In this document: positions 44,975-55,877 of the stretch, piece by piece
Numbering within the stretch: the stretch's first letter is position 1
Layout of the letters: every line of letters begins with the position of its first letter
NCBI RefSeq assembly: GCF_016801865.2
Contig: NC_068937.1
Location: forward strand, 111,524,994-111,588,993
Length of the DNA stretch: 64,000 nucleotides
Source: Culex pipiens pallens
Taxonomy: Eukaryota; Arthropoda; Insecta; Diptera; Culicidae
Reading direction: 5' to 3'
Made by a program: the position numbers and the translations under genes
Notes under the pieces: generated by a model
Database searches by the model: none
Told to the model about the DNA's origin: nothing
The model's input: the letters and a program-made list of their open reading frames with translations, nothing else

Positions 44975-45837
44975 ATAGTGCATTAGGGGAAAAATGAAAA
45001 AAATCATATCGATAGTTCCCGTCGTTTTGAAGATACTAAAATGTCTGTAACAAAAATTTTGGTGCAAAAGCTCTGGTTCATGTGTACCGTTAATAATTTT
45101 AAAATAGATGTCCTTATTCCCAGATAAAAATAACCATGTTTTTTTAACTGCATATTCAAGATACTAATTAAACTATTTTGTTTATATGCCAGGCTAATGC
45201 CAACACATTAACCTTTTTTTAAAGTACTGCACTTTGTCCTCTCATAAAAGTTCAAAAACTTTCAATTCTTCGTGTTCCCTCCCAAAATGGAGTAATTATT
45301 CCTCGAAATAAGAGATGATTAGCATTTCACATTCCAGAGCCAAAACCCCTTCTTCATTTGTCCCAAGCTTTTTGTGACACTCAAACACACACTTTTACGA
45401 CGGTGAAAACTTGTCAGAATCCCCCTCCCGGTCGGTGTGTCACTCGTTTTTGGGGCCATGAAAATATAAAAAAGGCGAACCTCATAAGCCACAAACCGCA
45501 GCCACGGCAAACTGTCCCCGGGAGCGGGATCCGGGACCCGGGACCGACGTCGTTGTTGTTCTGGCCTTTCATCCTGTGACACATGTGTGACGTGACGTAC
45601 CCCTGTCTAAATACACATCGCCGAAGAGCCGAACCCTTGAAACTTTGTCTTGTCACCACTGGGCGGGGATTTTTTTCGTTGGTTTCTCTCTCTGTCTCGC
45701 TAGAATGCCATCTTGTTGTCGGACAAAGTGACATCTGAAAGTCAAATTTATCAGCTCTGGGTTGCGCGGGATTGGGTTGACCGAACCGATTGAAAAAAAA
45801 AGCCTTTTTATCAGTCAAAGAAGTGAAAAAACAATTC
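44975..45837. other. Non-coding DNA, GC-balanced island at 45340-45780
   Basis: Three overlapping frames at 45319-45818 are open on both strands but their translations are not family-like. No repeat match was seen. Confidence 0.4.
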
Positions 45838-45914
45838 CAGAGTTTTTTTTGAAAAGGACCAATAAACTATTGTCTTTCATATGTTTATAGGACCTAATCA
45901 AAAACAACTCTAGA
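45838..45914. mobile_element. MITE, TCTAGAGTTTTT family, copy 2
   Basis: The left end CCAGAGTTTTTTTTGAAAAG followed by GACCAATAAAC and the right end GTTTATAGGACC..ACAACTCTAG are inverted and match the termini of 842-989. It is shorter, about 77 bp, having lost most of the centre. Confidence 0.65.
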
Positions 45915-46243
45915 ATTAAAACGCGCATTTTTACAAGATATCAATTGCCAAACACTATACACTTTTGATCATTTTCGTGTAGCGACTTGTAAAATTGTTC
46001 ATGAAAAAAATTTTGGGTATTTCAGGAATGATATCAAAAATTTATCTTATGGATTTTTTCAAGAATTCTTGGTTCTAATTTTGAGACAACAAAACACTAA
46101 AACCCGATTTTCAGCGCCTTATCTGTACAAATACCTCATAAAATCGAAAAAATATCTTCAAACAAAATTTGCTAATGGCCTTAAAAAATCATCGAAAAAA
46201 AACTACATAATTCAAATTGAAAAAGTTAATGAAACCACCAAAA

Positions 46244-46536
46244 GACCGAGCCTCGTAGCCTTAGGTGGTAACGCTTTCGCCTCGTGGGCGGTAGATCGGG
46301 GTTCAAATCCCGGCTCGGACCAACACAACTGGTGATCTTTTCCCTTCTGGAATCGATTGCTTCGTAAGGGAAGGTAGTGTATCATCACAAACGGGACCCA
46401 ATCATGACACCTTAGGAAGGGCGACCTATGGAATGTTAACATCAACCTATAACATTGTTAACATTAAGTTACGAAATAGCCAAAATCCGCTTTGTAAATG
46501 CGACCCCGACTCTTCATGGGTCACGGGAAAAAAAAA
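46244..46536 (+). mobile_element. tRNA-derived SINE, family C, copy 2
   Basis: The head GACCGAGCCTCGTAGCCTTA continues to B box GGGTTCAAATCCCGGC; the anticodon loop is CTCGTGG (CGT). The body CAACTGGTGATCTTTTCCCT through CCTATGGAATGTTAACAT matches the minus-strand copy at 27205-27515. It ends in an A-rich run at about 46527. The acceptor-like end GGCTCGGACCA shows a CCA-like sequence encoded in the SINE. Confidence 0.85.
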
Positions 46537-46966
46537 CTTTTATCGAAAAAACCGAAACTCTCCTGTGCGAGCAGTTTTTAATTTATTCTAAATTTTATTT
46601 CTTATAGGAGAACCGTCCTATCCACCAGTTGAATCCGTTACTCCATTATCATGGACTCAATTTATGAAAAAATCAATGTACACGTGTTTTTGTGGACCCC
46701 AAACATCATGCTTTCCCTCGAGTTGAGCAATCGCAGAAATTTAGTTGGTCGGTGTAAGCAAATAAAGATCCTTGAAAATATTTCACAAAGATTAAAAAAT
46801 GTCGTAAAAAATCAGGGAGCAATGATGACAACATTGCAATGGACAAAAACGATTCAAACTAAAATTAATGAAATTAAAAAAAAAATCTTCGTCAATAATA
46901 ATAGATGAACAATGCAATACTTGTCTACTAAGGAGTTTTATTTTTAATGTTTTTATTGAAATGGTA
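46537..46966. other. AT-rich DNA with an unassigned 85-codon frame
   Basis: 46651-46908 is open for 85 codons but its translation has no recognisable domain. Composition is close to the flanks. Nothing else is visible. Confidence 0.4.
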
Positions 46967-47800
46967 ATGGGTAGTTCTCCGCCAACTCACACAGCAGTTG
47001 CCCCGACCCCTCTTCGATTTGCGTGAAACTTTGTCCTAAGGGGTAACTTTTGTCCCTGATCACGAATCCGAGGTCCGTTTTTTGATATCTCGTGACGGAG
47101 GGATGGTACGACCCCTTCTATTTTAGAACATGCGAAAAAAGAGGTGTTTTTCAATAATTTGCAGCCTGAAACGGTGATGAGATAGAAATTTGGTGTCAAA
47201 GGGACTTTTATGTAAAATTGTACGCCCGATTTGATGGCGTACTCAAAATTTCGGAAAAACGTATTTTTCATCGAAAAAATCACAAAAATTTTTTTTTTTT
47301 ATTTTGCCATTCAACTGTAAATTTTTTTGGAACATGTTATTTTAAGGGAAATTTGGTGTACTTTTCGAATCCACATTGACCTAGAAGGGTAATTTTTTAA
47401 TTAAGAACAAAATTTTTCTTTTTAAAATTTCGATTTTATAGTGAAATTGTTTGCTCTAAATGAAAAAATTACCCTGCTGGGTCAATGTAGATTCGAAAAG
47501 TACATTAAATTTCCCTTAAAATGACATGTTCCATTTTTTTTTTTACATTTGAGTAACGGAAAATGGCAGAGTTTTTAAAACTTTTTTTGTGTTTTTTTTT
47601 TTCGATGAAAAATACGTTCTTTTTAGCATGTTCAAAAATGAAAGGGGTCGTACCGCCCCTCCGGCACAAGATATCAAAAAACGGACCTCGGATCGTGATT
47701 AGGGACAAAAGAAACCCCTTAGGACAAAGTTTCACGCAAATCGAAGAGGGATCGGGGCAACTTTTCCCGATTTCGTGTGAGTTGGTAGAGAATTACCCAT
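46967..47800. mobile_element. Foldback element, CCAACTCACAC family, copy 1
   Basis: The left arm starts ATGGGTAGTTCTCCGCCAAC followed by TCACAC, and the right arm ends GTGTGAGTTGGTAGAGAATT followed by ACCCAT. Arms continue with CGATTTGCGTGAAACTTTGT, CCGTTTTTTGATATC and, near the centre, GTACTTTTCGAATC. The right arm (from about 47469) lacks roughly 110 bp present in the left. The central loop is about 70 bp. The same family, more rearranged, makes up 51013-52797. No protein is encoded. Confidence 0.85.
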
Positions 47801-47807
47801 ATAGAAT

Positions 47808-47841
47808 TCGAGAAGATCGACTGCCAGAGAGTCGACTGTAT
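47808..47841. repeat. Lone end of the CAGTCGACTCTC MITE
   Basis: GAGAAGATCGACTGCCAGAG followed by AGTCGACTGTA is one terminus of the element found complete at 37382-37544, in reverse orientation and ending at TA. Confidence 0.7.
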
Positions 47842-48792
47842 TAGCAATCCAAAAATTGACTCCGAAAATATGACTTTAAAAAGGAAAGATTTTTCTTTCT
47901 TTTCAAAATTTTTTTTTTCAGGATAAAAAAAAATAATTGAAAAAACCACACCAGAAAAAAATGATTATCATGTACAAAGGCAAACTAAATTCAAATTACA
48001 AACAGATTCTACTGCATTAATTTCACACGGATGATTTTATTTTAACATGAATAAAATTGATATGTTTTAAGGAAGGAGTAAGCAAGGACACAAAAAAAAA
48101 ATTAACGGGTTTTAATTTTCATAACAACGTTTTCATAATAACATTTTTCATGATTTTATTTTTTCAAGAAATATAAACAAATTCTTTATTTTGAAAATAA
48201 AGAATCAGAGAGCAAAAAAAAGTGTAAATGAATAAAGAAGATTTAGAATATTTTTCAAGTTAATGTTAACAGGAGTTTACATTACAAGCAACAAAAATAA
48301 TTCAAATGCAATAGTTTTTAATAAATATATATATGCATCTTGTTTGCAACTGCTGTTTATTTATGGGTTTTATTTATGAGGTTTTTAATGAAACAGAACC
48401 ACCCCTCTTGGCAACCAGCAGTCCAATCAACAAAGTTTGAAATGGAAAATTGTAGCAAGTTTTCTCAGTTTTTGAGAATCCTACGTCAAATCATATTAAT
48501 AAGAGAAAAAAAATCAGAAGAGCTGAAAATGCTTGCAACTTAGATTTTGTATCTGCACATTATTTTATTTTTTTAACGTAAACTATAGCTCCAGTAACTT
48601 AAATCCCTAGTCTAGATTTTGCACTATCCTTTAGCTCAAAAGATGTCTTTTAAATCCTATGAAATATAAAAATATTTACAGATTAAGCAGATCTTTTTAA
48701 AGTCTCCTACAATTTTCGGAACATTAAACGAACGAACCTTGAAAAACCCGTCAAGTTAGTGCTTAAAAATCATTTGAAAAACAAATTGTGTC
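47842..48792. other. AT-rich DNA, no gene
   Basis: The only frame of note (48340-48543, 67 codons) has no known domain. A TA run lies at 48326-48335. Confidence 0.4.
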
Positions 48793-48913
48793 TACACTGA
48801 CAAAAAATAATTCCCAAAATCGTGAACAAGCGTTGATGAAATAAATAACCACGAACAATATTTTCAAATTTCATGAACGCTCACGACTTTGTAAACTTAT
48901 TTTTCTCCGTGTA
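48793..48913. mobile_element. 121-bp MITE, TACAC..GTGTA ends
   Basis: The left end TACACTGACAAAAAATAA and the right end TTATTTTTCTCCGTGTA are imperfect inverted repeats, TA at both edges. The inside has CCCAAAATCGTGAACAAGCG, shared with 42140-42160, and TTCATGAACGCTCACGA. The related end block TTCATGAA..CACGAAGGAAT occurs at 20.83 and 22.5 kb, so these may be subfamilies. Confidence 0.65.
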
Positions 48914-51012
48914 CAGACAATTGGACAGAATTTGATTTATCAAGAATTTTGAACATCTAAGAGGTAGGCAAACACTAGCAAAATGAATTTTGCCAATTTG
49001 ATTCACTTTAAAAAAATATTTTTTTTCTATGGTCTGTTTTTCTATCAAAATTCAAATTATAACATAATTTTTGCAACCTAGCAAAATCAGCAACTCATCA
49101 ACCCTTGCTTTGGGACATAACATTAAAATTTTTAACCTCTTCTCGTGAATAATGTGAGTGTGTTTGAGTGTGTGTGCTGACTTCTCAATTTACCGTGTGT
49201 GACAGATACACATCGTACCGTTCGGTAGCATAAATTTTGCAACTGTACAGCACCGTCGGAGAGGGCAAACACTTTCACCGGGGACGAGGTTAGAAGGATG
49301 CCCGTTTTCCCTCCCCATTTGGGAATAATGTGGACGAGATATTTATGTGGCAGCAACAGCATCCTGTGAAACGTGCCGACAGCACTCTTGCATTTATCGA
49401 GCGAGCGCTACATTGAAATTTTAGGGGAGGAGTTGCTTTCAAGACTATTTAGAAATTATTTAGAAGTTTTGTTTTAAATAAGACATTAACAAGACATGTA
49501 TGTTAAAAACGTTAATTTTTCATTTTCATGAAAAACTTTAAGTAGTTCAAATAAAGGGCACCTAACCCTACAGAACCATAACTTTGTGATATTTAGAAGA
49601 TTGCATCCCCCCTCAGTTTTGCGCACCTTTTCAGGGGCAGATACTGTGAGAAAACTTTGGTGACAAGTTATTTTCAGTTCGTGGAAGGTGATCCTTTCAG
49701 GAGAACACGAAACCCTGATCCCTCTTCAGGTTGGGGTACCATGTCCAACGAAAAATGATGCAGAAAGGTTTTCAACTCTTCGAATTGACCCAGGATGTGA
49801 AGGTCTGTGCGTGATTTGTGTTGTTCACGAGACATGGGATGCGCTAGGGATTGGAGATTTGTTTATGAGAATTGTAAGAGTTTTAAAACTTTGAGACCTG
49901 TCAAATTTGAGTTTATTCGGTGAAATTTTTGGCTTAAATTTTACAATTTTTTCATTAAATAAATTTCAAACAAAAAAAAATCCAAAGAAAGGAATTTGCT
50001 GAAATTGTATTATCTATGTTTTTTTGAAACGCAAAAATGTTATGTTTAGAAATAAGAATAAAAACTATCAGTCTAAAATCATTTCTAGACAATGATTATT
50101 CCAAAATGTCCTTCCAAATCACCTAAATCTGATCATTTCCCACAAAACCGATCGAAAAAAAAGCTGCTCGAATTTATCTCTCTCCCTCTGTCTTTGAGAT
50201 TAGCCTACATGCTCGAAAATTACCTCAAATTGAATCAAATTACCGCACATTACAAAGTCTAATTTTTCACTCACACAACCGCGGATGGTCTTTTTTCCCG
50301 GAAAAAACTCTTGGACAGGTTTTCCTCCGTGGTGAGGGATTATACGTGCCAACTCCCGGCCGTCTCTGGGCGGTCTTCGGTTTTCGTGGAACTTTGGAGC
50401 CCCCCCAAAAGAAGGACGATAATCTTCCCAACTCGCAGGCGTAGTGAGCTGGATGAGGGAAACGCTCGAATTAACGAGCAAAGTTCTCTCGTTAACTACC
50501 GTTTCAGGGATGATCCTATTCTGGGGTTGTTACTAAGGGGGAGGGGGAGGGAGGAGAAAGCAATTCTGAGAAGCGCGATTAGAAAAGATGAGACAAAGTC
50601 GGGGAGAAGGATTCGTGCAATTATTGTTACTTTTATACTCGTTCTAGCAGATTTATGATAATCGCTTTGGAAAAGGACGGTTTGTGAGTCCTGAAGAAGA
50701 GATTGCTCGAATTTTTATGTCAATGAACACAGTTTATGTTGTCTTGTTTAGAGTTGCTAGAAACATTATTTAAAACTAAACATTATTGTCAATTTGAACG
50801 CGTTTTGGTAAAAAACAAATTAACAAAATTACATGCATATTTTCCAAAAATTAAATTATGACTTCAAAAACTTTCTCTACATAATTCCGGAGTCAGAACC
50901 ATGCTTTGTTTAAGGCTTATGTTGAAATTAATGTAAAACCTCACACAAAGTAATTTTTAACCGCATAAATAAAAAAGAAAAAAAAACTGTTCCTGTTTTA
51001 AATAAGGGGTCA
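48914..51012. other. Single-copy-looking DNA, no convincing gene
   Basis: 49130-49420, 49600-49890 and 50150-50660 are less AT-rich and do not match other parts of the window. Frames include 49688-49894 (plus, 68 codons) and 50311-50658 (plus, 115 codons) overlapped by 50200-50481 (minus). None shows a domain, a codon pattern or flanking splice context strong enough to call. Confidence 0.4.
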
Positions 51013-51336
51013 TTCCGCAAACTCACACAGCAATTGCCTCAATCTCAGAAAAAAATGGTCGTCGTTGATCATGGCCGTTCATGGTCACCCGCGACAGACA
51101 CGGACGACGAAACAAAAAAAAACGCATAAAGTAATTTTTTCAAAACTTTTTTTCGTAAAATCGCGATAACTCGGGATGTTAATAAGCAAACCCCTTAAGT
51201 TTACATATCAAAATTTTTGTAATTATCTGCTCTACAACTTTGTTGAACATTGTAACACTCTACAAAATAACCCTGCAAAGTTAGAAAAAACACGAAACTT
51301 TAAAATGAAAAATGTTGTTCTAAATGAAAAACGTTA

Positions 51337-52219
51337 CTTAATCCACCCTTAGGTGGTTGATGCCTTCCTCACATTTAAAGGGTGATATCCAAAATAGACA
51401 CAAAAGGGCGGTTTTCAAAATATCTAAGATCCGGCCTCCAAAAAGTGCATAAATAACACTAAAGTGCTTATATCTTTTGATAGGTTTGTCAGATTATCAA
51501 TGTCTTGGACGCGTTGAAAAGTTCTTTTGATTACCTATCCAACGATAGGTCGCATGAGAGATCCGGACAACGTTTTCATCAAAATATCTGAGATCCGGCC
51601 TCCACAAAGTGCATAAATAACACTTAAGTGCTTATAACTTTTGATAGGGTTGTCAGATCATCAATGTCTTGGACGCGTTGGAAAGGTCTTTTGATTACCT
51701 ATCCAACGATAGGTCGCATAAGAGATCCGGACAACGTTTTCATCAAAATATCTGAGATCCGGCCTCCAAAAAGTGCATAAATAACACTTAAGTGCTTATA
51801 ACTTTTGATAGGGTTGTCAGATCTTCAATGTCTTGGAAGTGTTGGAAAGGTCTTTCAAATACCTTTCTAAAATTTCTTACAAAAACCACCCTTTTTACAA
51901 TCTTCCGAACTTTTGTCAAAATCGTTTTTTTAGTATAACTTTTGAAGTACTTAACTAAACTGCATAATTTTTAATAGCGACTTATGGGACCCCAAGACGG
52001 ATCGAATGAGGCCAAAACGGACAAAATCGGTTTAGCCAGTCTCGAGATAATCGAGTGACAATTTTTTGATCAACATCCCACCACACACACAGACATTTGC
52101 TCAGAATTTGATTCTGAGTCGATAGGTATACATGAAGGTGGGTCTAGGAGGTCTAATTGAGAAGTTCATTTTTCGAGTGATTTTATAGCCTTTCCTCAGT
52201 AAGGTGAGGAAGGCAAAAA
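51337..52219. mobile_element. GTGAGGAAGGC-ended element, copy 2, with 164-bp tandem units
   Basis: The left edge reads CTTAATCCACCCTTAGGTGG followed by TTGATGCCTTCCTCAC and the right edge AGGTGAGGAAGGCAAAAA. Three tandem units of about 164 bp occupy roughly 51418-51900, marked by GATCCGGCCTCC at 51428, 51592 and 51756. The right part GATTCTGAGTCGATAGGTAT with ATACATGAAGG matches 19970-19995. At 883 bp it has no frame of significance. No clear target duplication could be defined. Confidence 0.85.
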
Positions 52220-52461
52220 TGACCCTTCTGGGTCAATGTAGATTCAAAAAGTACATTAAATTTTCCTTAAAATGACATGATCCAAAAAATGTACAGTTAA
52301 ATAACGGAAAATTGCAGAGTTTTTAAAACTTTTTTTGTGTTTTTTTCGATGAAAAATTCGGTTTTTCGGAATTCTGAGTACGCCATCAAATCGGGCGTAC
52401 AATTTAACATAAAAGTCTCTTTGACACCAAATTATTGAAAAACACCTCTTTTTTCGCATGC

Positions 52462-52645
52462 TTAACCCCTTCCCGCCCAGAGCAAAATCGAGATTTTTTT
52501 TCGTTTTTCTTCATTACTCGTAACTGGATGGACCAAATTGGATGAAATATTTTTATGGCGGTAAGTTAACAGTTAACAGAGAAATTTGATTTTGAAGACA
52601 AAAATTGGTGGTGCTCTGGAGTAACCATGGGCGTGAGAGGGTTAA
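52462..52645. mobile_element. piggyBac-like MITE, TTAA target, copy 2
   Basis: TTAA lies at 52462-52465 and 52642-52645. The termini CCCCTTCCCGCCCAGAGCA and TGCTCTGG..GGGCGTGAGAGGG are inverted. The surrounding sequence (CTTTTTTCGCATG on the left, AAAGGGGTCG on the right) is continuous in the uninterrupted foldback copy at 47090-47140, so this is a clean insertion. It is 184 bp and non-coding. Confidence 0.82.
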
Positions 52646-52868
52646 AAAGGGGTCGAACCGTCCCTCCGTCACGGGATATCAAAAAACGGACCTCGGATTC
52701 GTGATCAGGAACAAAAGTAACCCCTTAGGATGCCTTAGTTTCACGCAAATCGAAGAGGGGTCGAGTCGGGGTAACTGCTGTGTGAGTTGGCGGAGAAATA
52801 ATAATGCTCTAAAACCTGCTCAAGTTAAAAAATTGCCAAAAAATATGTACCTCAATCATATTTTATTA

Positions 52869-54730
52869 CAGTCATGCCTCGGTTTTGCACGCCTCGGTTT
52901 TGCACTGCCCCGGTTTTGCACCGTTCAGCTGCCTCGGTTAAGCACGGCCCAGTGCTTAACTGAAGCACAGAGCTTATGGGTTTTTGGCTATATGGGAGAC
53001 ATTGGTTTTAATCGTATGAAAAATCATGCAAACATAAAAAAATTATAGTGTTTTGGAATCGGAATGATGTCAGTAATCCATTAAAAATATTATTTCATGA
53101 AAATTTTCACAAAAATACGTATTTTCCTGTATTTCGAAAATGCATTTTTTTTTCTCTAAAGAATCCAAAAATAAATTGTTATTGCAATATGGGTATCAAA
53201 TGATCAGGTTTTTTCATACATTTCGGATATAATAACAACATTTTTAGAAAATACTAAAAAAAATTCACAAAACTACGTTTTTTCGAAAAAAATACTCAAA
53301 ATTTCTGTTTTTACAATATGGGTATCAAACGATTGGGATTTTTTTAAACATTTCGAATGTAATAACAACATTTATAGAAAATACTCAAAATTTTCACAAA
53401 TCTACGTATTTTCGAATAAAATACTCAACATTGCAATTTCAACAATATGGGTATCAAACGATAGGGATTTTTTCATACATTTCGAATGTAATAACAACAT
53501 TTTTAGAAAATACTCAAAATTTTCACGGTACTACGTATTTTCGAATAAAATACTCAAAATTTCCGTTTTTACAATGTGGGTATCAAACGATCTGGATTTT
53601 TTCATACATTTCGAATGTAATAACAACCTTTTTTTAAAATACTCAAAAAAAATACAAAACTACGTATTTTTGAAAAACTTCTCAAAATTTCAGATTTTTT
53701 CATACATTTCGAATGTAATAACAATATTTTTTGAAAATTTTAAAAATTTTAACAAAACTACGTATTTTTGTAAAACTTTTCAAAATTTCAGTTTTTTCAA
53801 TATGGGTATCAAATAATCAAATCAATTTTTTCCAAAAATACGTAGTTATGTGAAAATTTTGAGTATTTTCATTTTTTTAATAACTTTCGAAATGTATGAA
53901 AAGATCCCGATCGTTTGATACCAACATTGGTAAAACGGAAATTTTTAGTATTTTATTCGAAAATACGTAGTTTTGTGAAAATTTTGAGTATTTTCTAAAA
54001 ATGTTGTTATTACATTCGAAATATATGAAAAAATCCCGATTGTTTGATACCAACATTGTAAAAACAGACATTTTGAGTATTTATCTTTTCGGGAATACGT
54101 AGTTTTGTGAAAATTTTGAGTATTTTCAAAAAATATTGTTATTACATTCGAAATGTATGAAAAAATCCCGATCGTTCGATACCCACATTGTAAAAACAGA
54201 AATTTTGAGTATTTTATTCAAAAATACGTAGTTTTGTGAAAATTTTGAGTATTTTCTAAAAATGTTGTTATTACATTCGAAATGTATGAAAAAATTCCGA
54301 TCGTTTGATACCTATAATGTAAAAATTTAAATTTTGAGTATTTTTTCGAAAAGACGTAGTTTTGTGAAAATTTTGAGTATTTTCTAAAAATGTTGCTATT
54401 ACATCCAAAATGTATGAAAAAAACCTGATCATTTGATACCCATATTGCAATAACCATATATTTTTGGTTTCTTTAGAGAAAAAAAAATGCAATTTCGAAA
54501 TACAGGAAAAATACGTATTTTTGTGAAAATTTTCATAAAATAATTATTTTAATGGATAGCTGACATCATCCCGATTTCAAAACACTATAATTTTTTGATG
54601 TTTGCATGATTTTTCGTACTATTAAAGCCAATGTCTCCCATATAGCCAAAATCCCATAAGCTCTGTGCCTCGGTTATGCACGCCTCGGTTTTGCATCCCC
54701 CATATGCGGTGCTAAACCGAGGCATGACTG
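52869..54730. mobile_element. Pogo-like foldback with tandem-repeat arms, TA target
   Basis: The termini CAGTCATGCCTCGGTTTTGC and GCTAAACCGAGGCATGACTG are inverted and flanked by TA (52867-52868 and 54731-54732). CAGTC..CCTCG ends with TA targets are reminiscent of pogo/Tigger elements. Each arm begins with extra CCTCGGTTTTGCAC copies. Next come about 250 bp of inverted sequence (GGGAGACATTGG, ATCATGCAAACAT), then a tandem array of a ~130-bp unit: GGGTATCAAA marks at about 53188, 53321, 53450, 53578, 53805, and the inverted marks at 53917, 54047, 54178, 54308, 54434. Small frames in it translate the repeat and are not genes. Confidence 0.88.
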
Positions 54731-54732
54731 TA

Positions 54733-55651
54733 TATGATGTTATTTTATACAGACATTTTTGATTTTTTTTTAACTTTTGTCAACTATGTTATAAAACATT
54801 TTAAAAATGAAGTAAAAGAAAAATCAATCAGCTCAAAAAATCACAATGTTTTCTAAAATGAACGTAATTTATTTGTAAACATGAAATTATTAAAGAAGCC
54901 TCAGATAAAAATAAATTCATTTTTGCGAATACATTTAAAGTCATTGAATTTATTTGCAGTATCCAAATCGATTAGAAAATCCCTTATCAAGATACGGGTT
55001 TTCGAACGTTTTCATGAAATTTATTGAATGGACAGCTCCCAAGTTTGTCGAGGGACTTGTATGGAGAAACCAATGATGCAAAGTTGCTTATTTGAACATA
55101 AGGAATCGATGGGCAATGTTTCATCTAAATCAAGAACACAAAATTTGAAAATCGCACAAAAAAGTGCTCAACTGAAACACATATGATTGTAAAAAAAATC
55201 AGATACACTGCTTTTCAGAGTTTTAATATACAGTTTGATATTACGATTGAATTATGTTGTACCGCAACCTGATGTATATTTATTTAAAAAATATTAAGAT
55301 TTAATACCGCTTCTTTGTTGACAAGGTTTGAAACAATATTAATTTAATTATTTATGCAATGCTCTTCAGAAATGTTTCTTAGAATATCATCTGAGACTGA
55401 GAACGGTTTGGGTTAGGCAGGTAAACACCTGTTCCTGAGCCAATTTTACAATTGAAACATGTTTAAAAGTTTAAATTTTCATCCACTTCCAATTAGGCTA
55501 GAGTGTTCAATTTCAGGCAAATTGGTGAGGTCCAAACGACGTCCGTAACAAAAGGGTCGGGGACTCGCTCTAATCACATAATAATTTACTACATATTGAA
55601 CAATGTTGGAAAAGGATCCATCAGTAGACCCATATGGTATTTTAGGTGAAG
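54733..55651. other. AT-rich DNA with a weak old repeat, no gene
   Basis: 54960-55150 loosely resembles 28090-28210 (AAATCCCTTATC, CTTGTATGGA, AATGATGCAAAG). No frame is recognisable. Confidence 0.4.
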
Positions 55652-55661
55652 CATCAGAATT

Positions 55662-55867
55662 CCCACCCGTGTGGATCAATCGGACCGCGCACTGGCGGGG
55701 GCTCTAAAATTATTTGTGTAAATATGTGAATCCGGCGCCGTCGCTCCGTGCCGTACTCAAACACTTAGAAGCCCAGGGCGGCGAAGTCCTTGTAGATAAT
55801 AAGGAAGAAGACACTAGTGGTTGGTAGTAGCAATAGTGGCCGACAGGTATAAAGTCAACTTCGTTTT
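55662..55867 (+). mobile_element. tRNA-derived SINE, family B, copy 3, lacking its B box
   Basis: It begins CCCACCCGTGTGGATCAATC and GGACCGCGCACTGG and then jumps directly to CGGGGGCTCTAAAATT: the anticodon 3' half and B box present at 30310-30340 are missing (about 35 bp). The body and the AAGTCAACTTCG end are kept. CATCAGAATT flanks at 55652-55661 and 55868-55877 as a 10-bp duplication. Loss of the B box before or after insertion is undecided. Confidence 0.88.
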
Positions 55868-55877
55868 CATCAGAATT

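Larger units (their letters stand above)
51013..52797. mobile_element. Foldback element, CCAACTCACAC family, copy 2, with two later insertions
   Basis: The left end TTCCGCAAACTCACACAGCA and the right end TGCTGTGTGAGTTGGCGGAG are inverted and match the termini at 46967-47800. The right half (52225-52440 and 52655-52797) repeats the blocks GGGTCAATGTAGATTC, AAAATGACATG, GGCGTAC and CAAAAAACGGACCTCGGATT. Two elements broke it: the GTGAGGAAGGC element at 51337-52219 and a piggyBac-like MITE at 52462-52645. The uninterrupted copy supplies the empty-site comparison for both. Confidence 0.82.
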
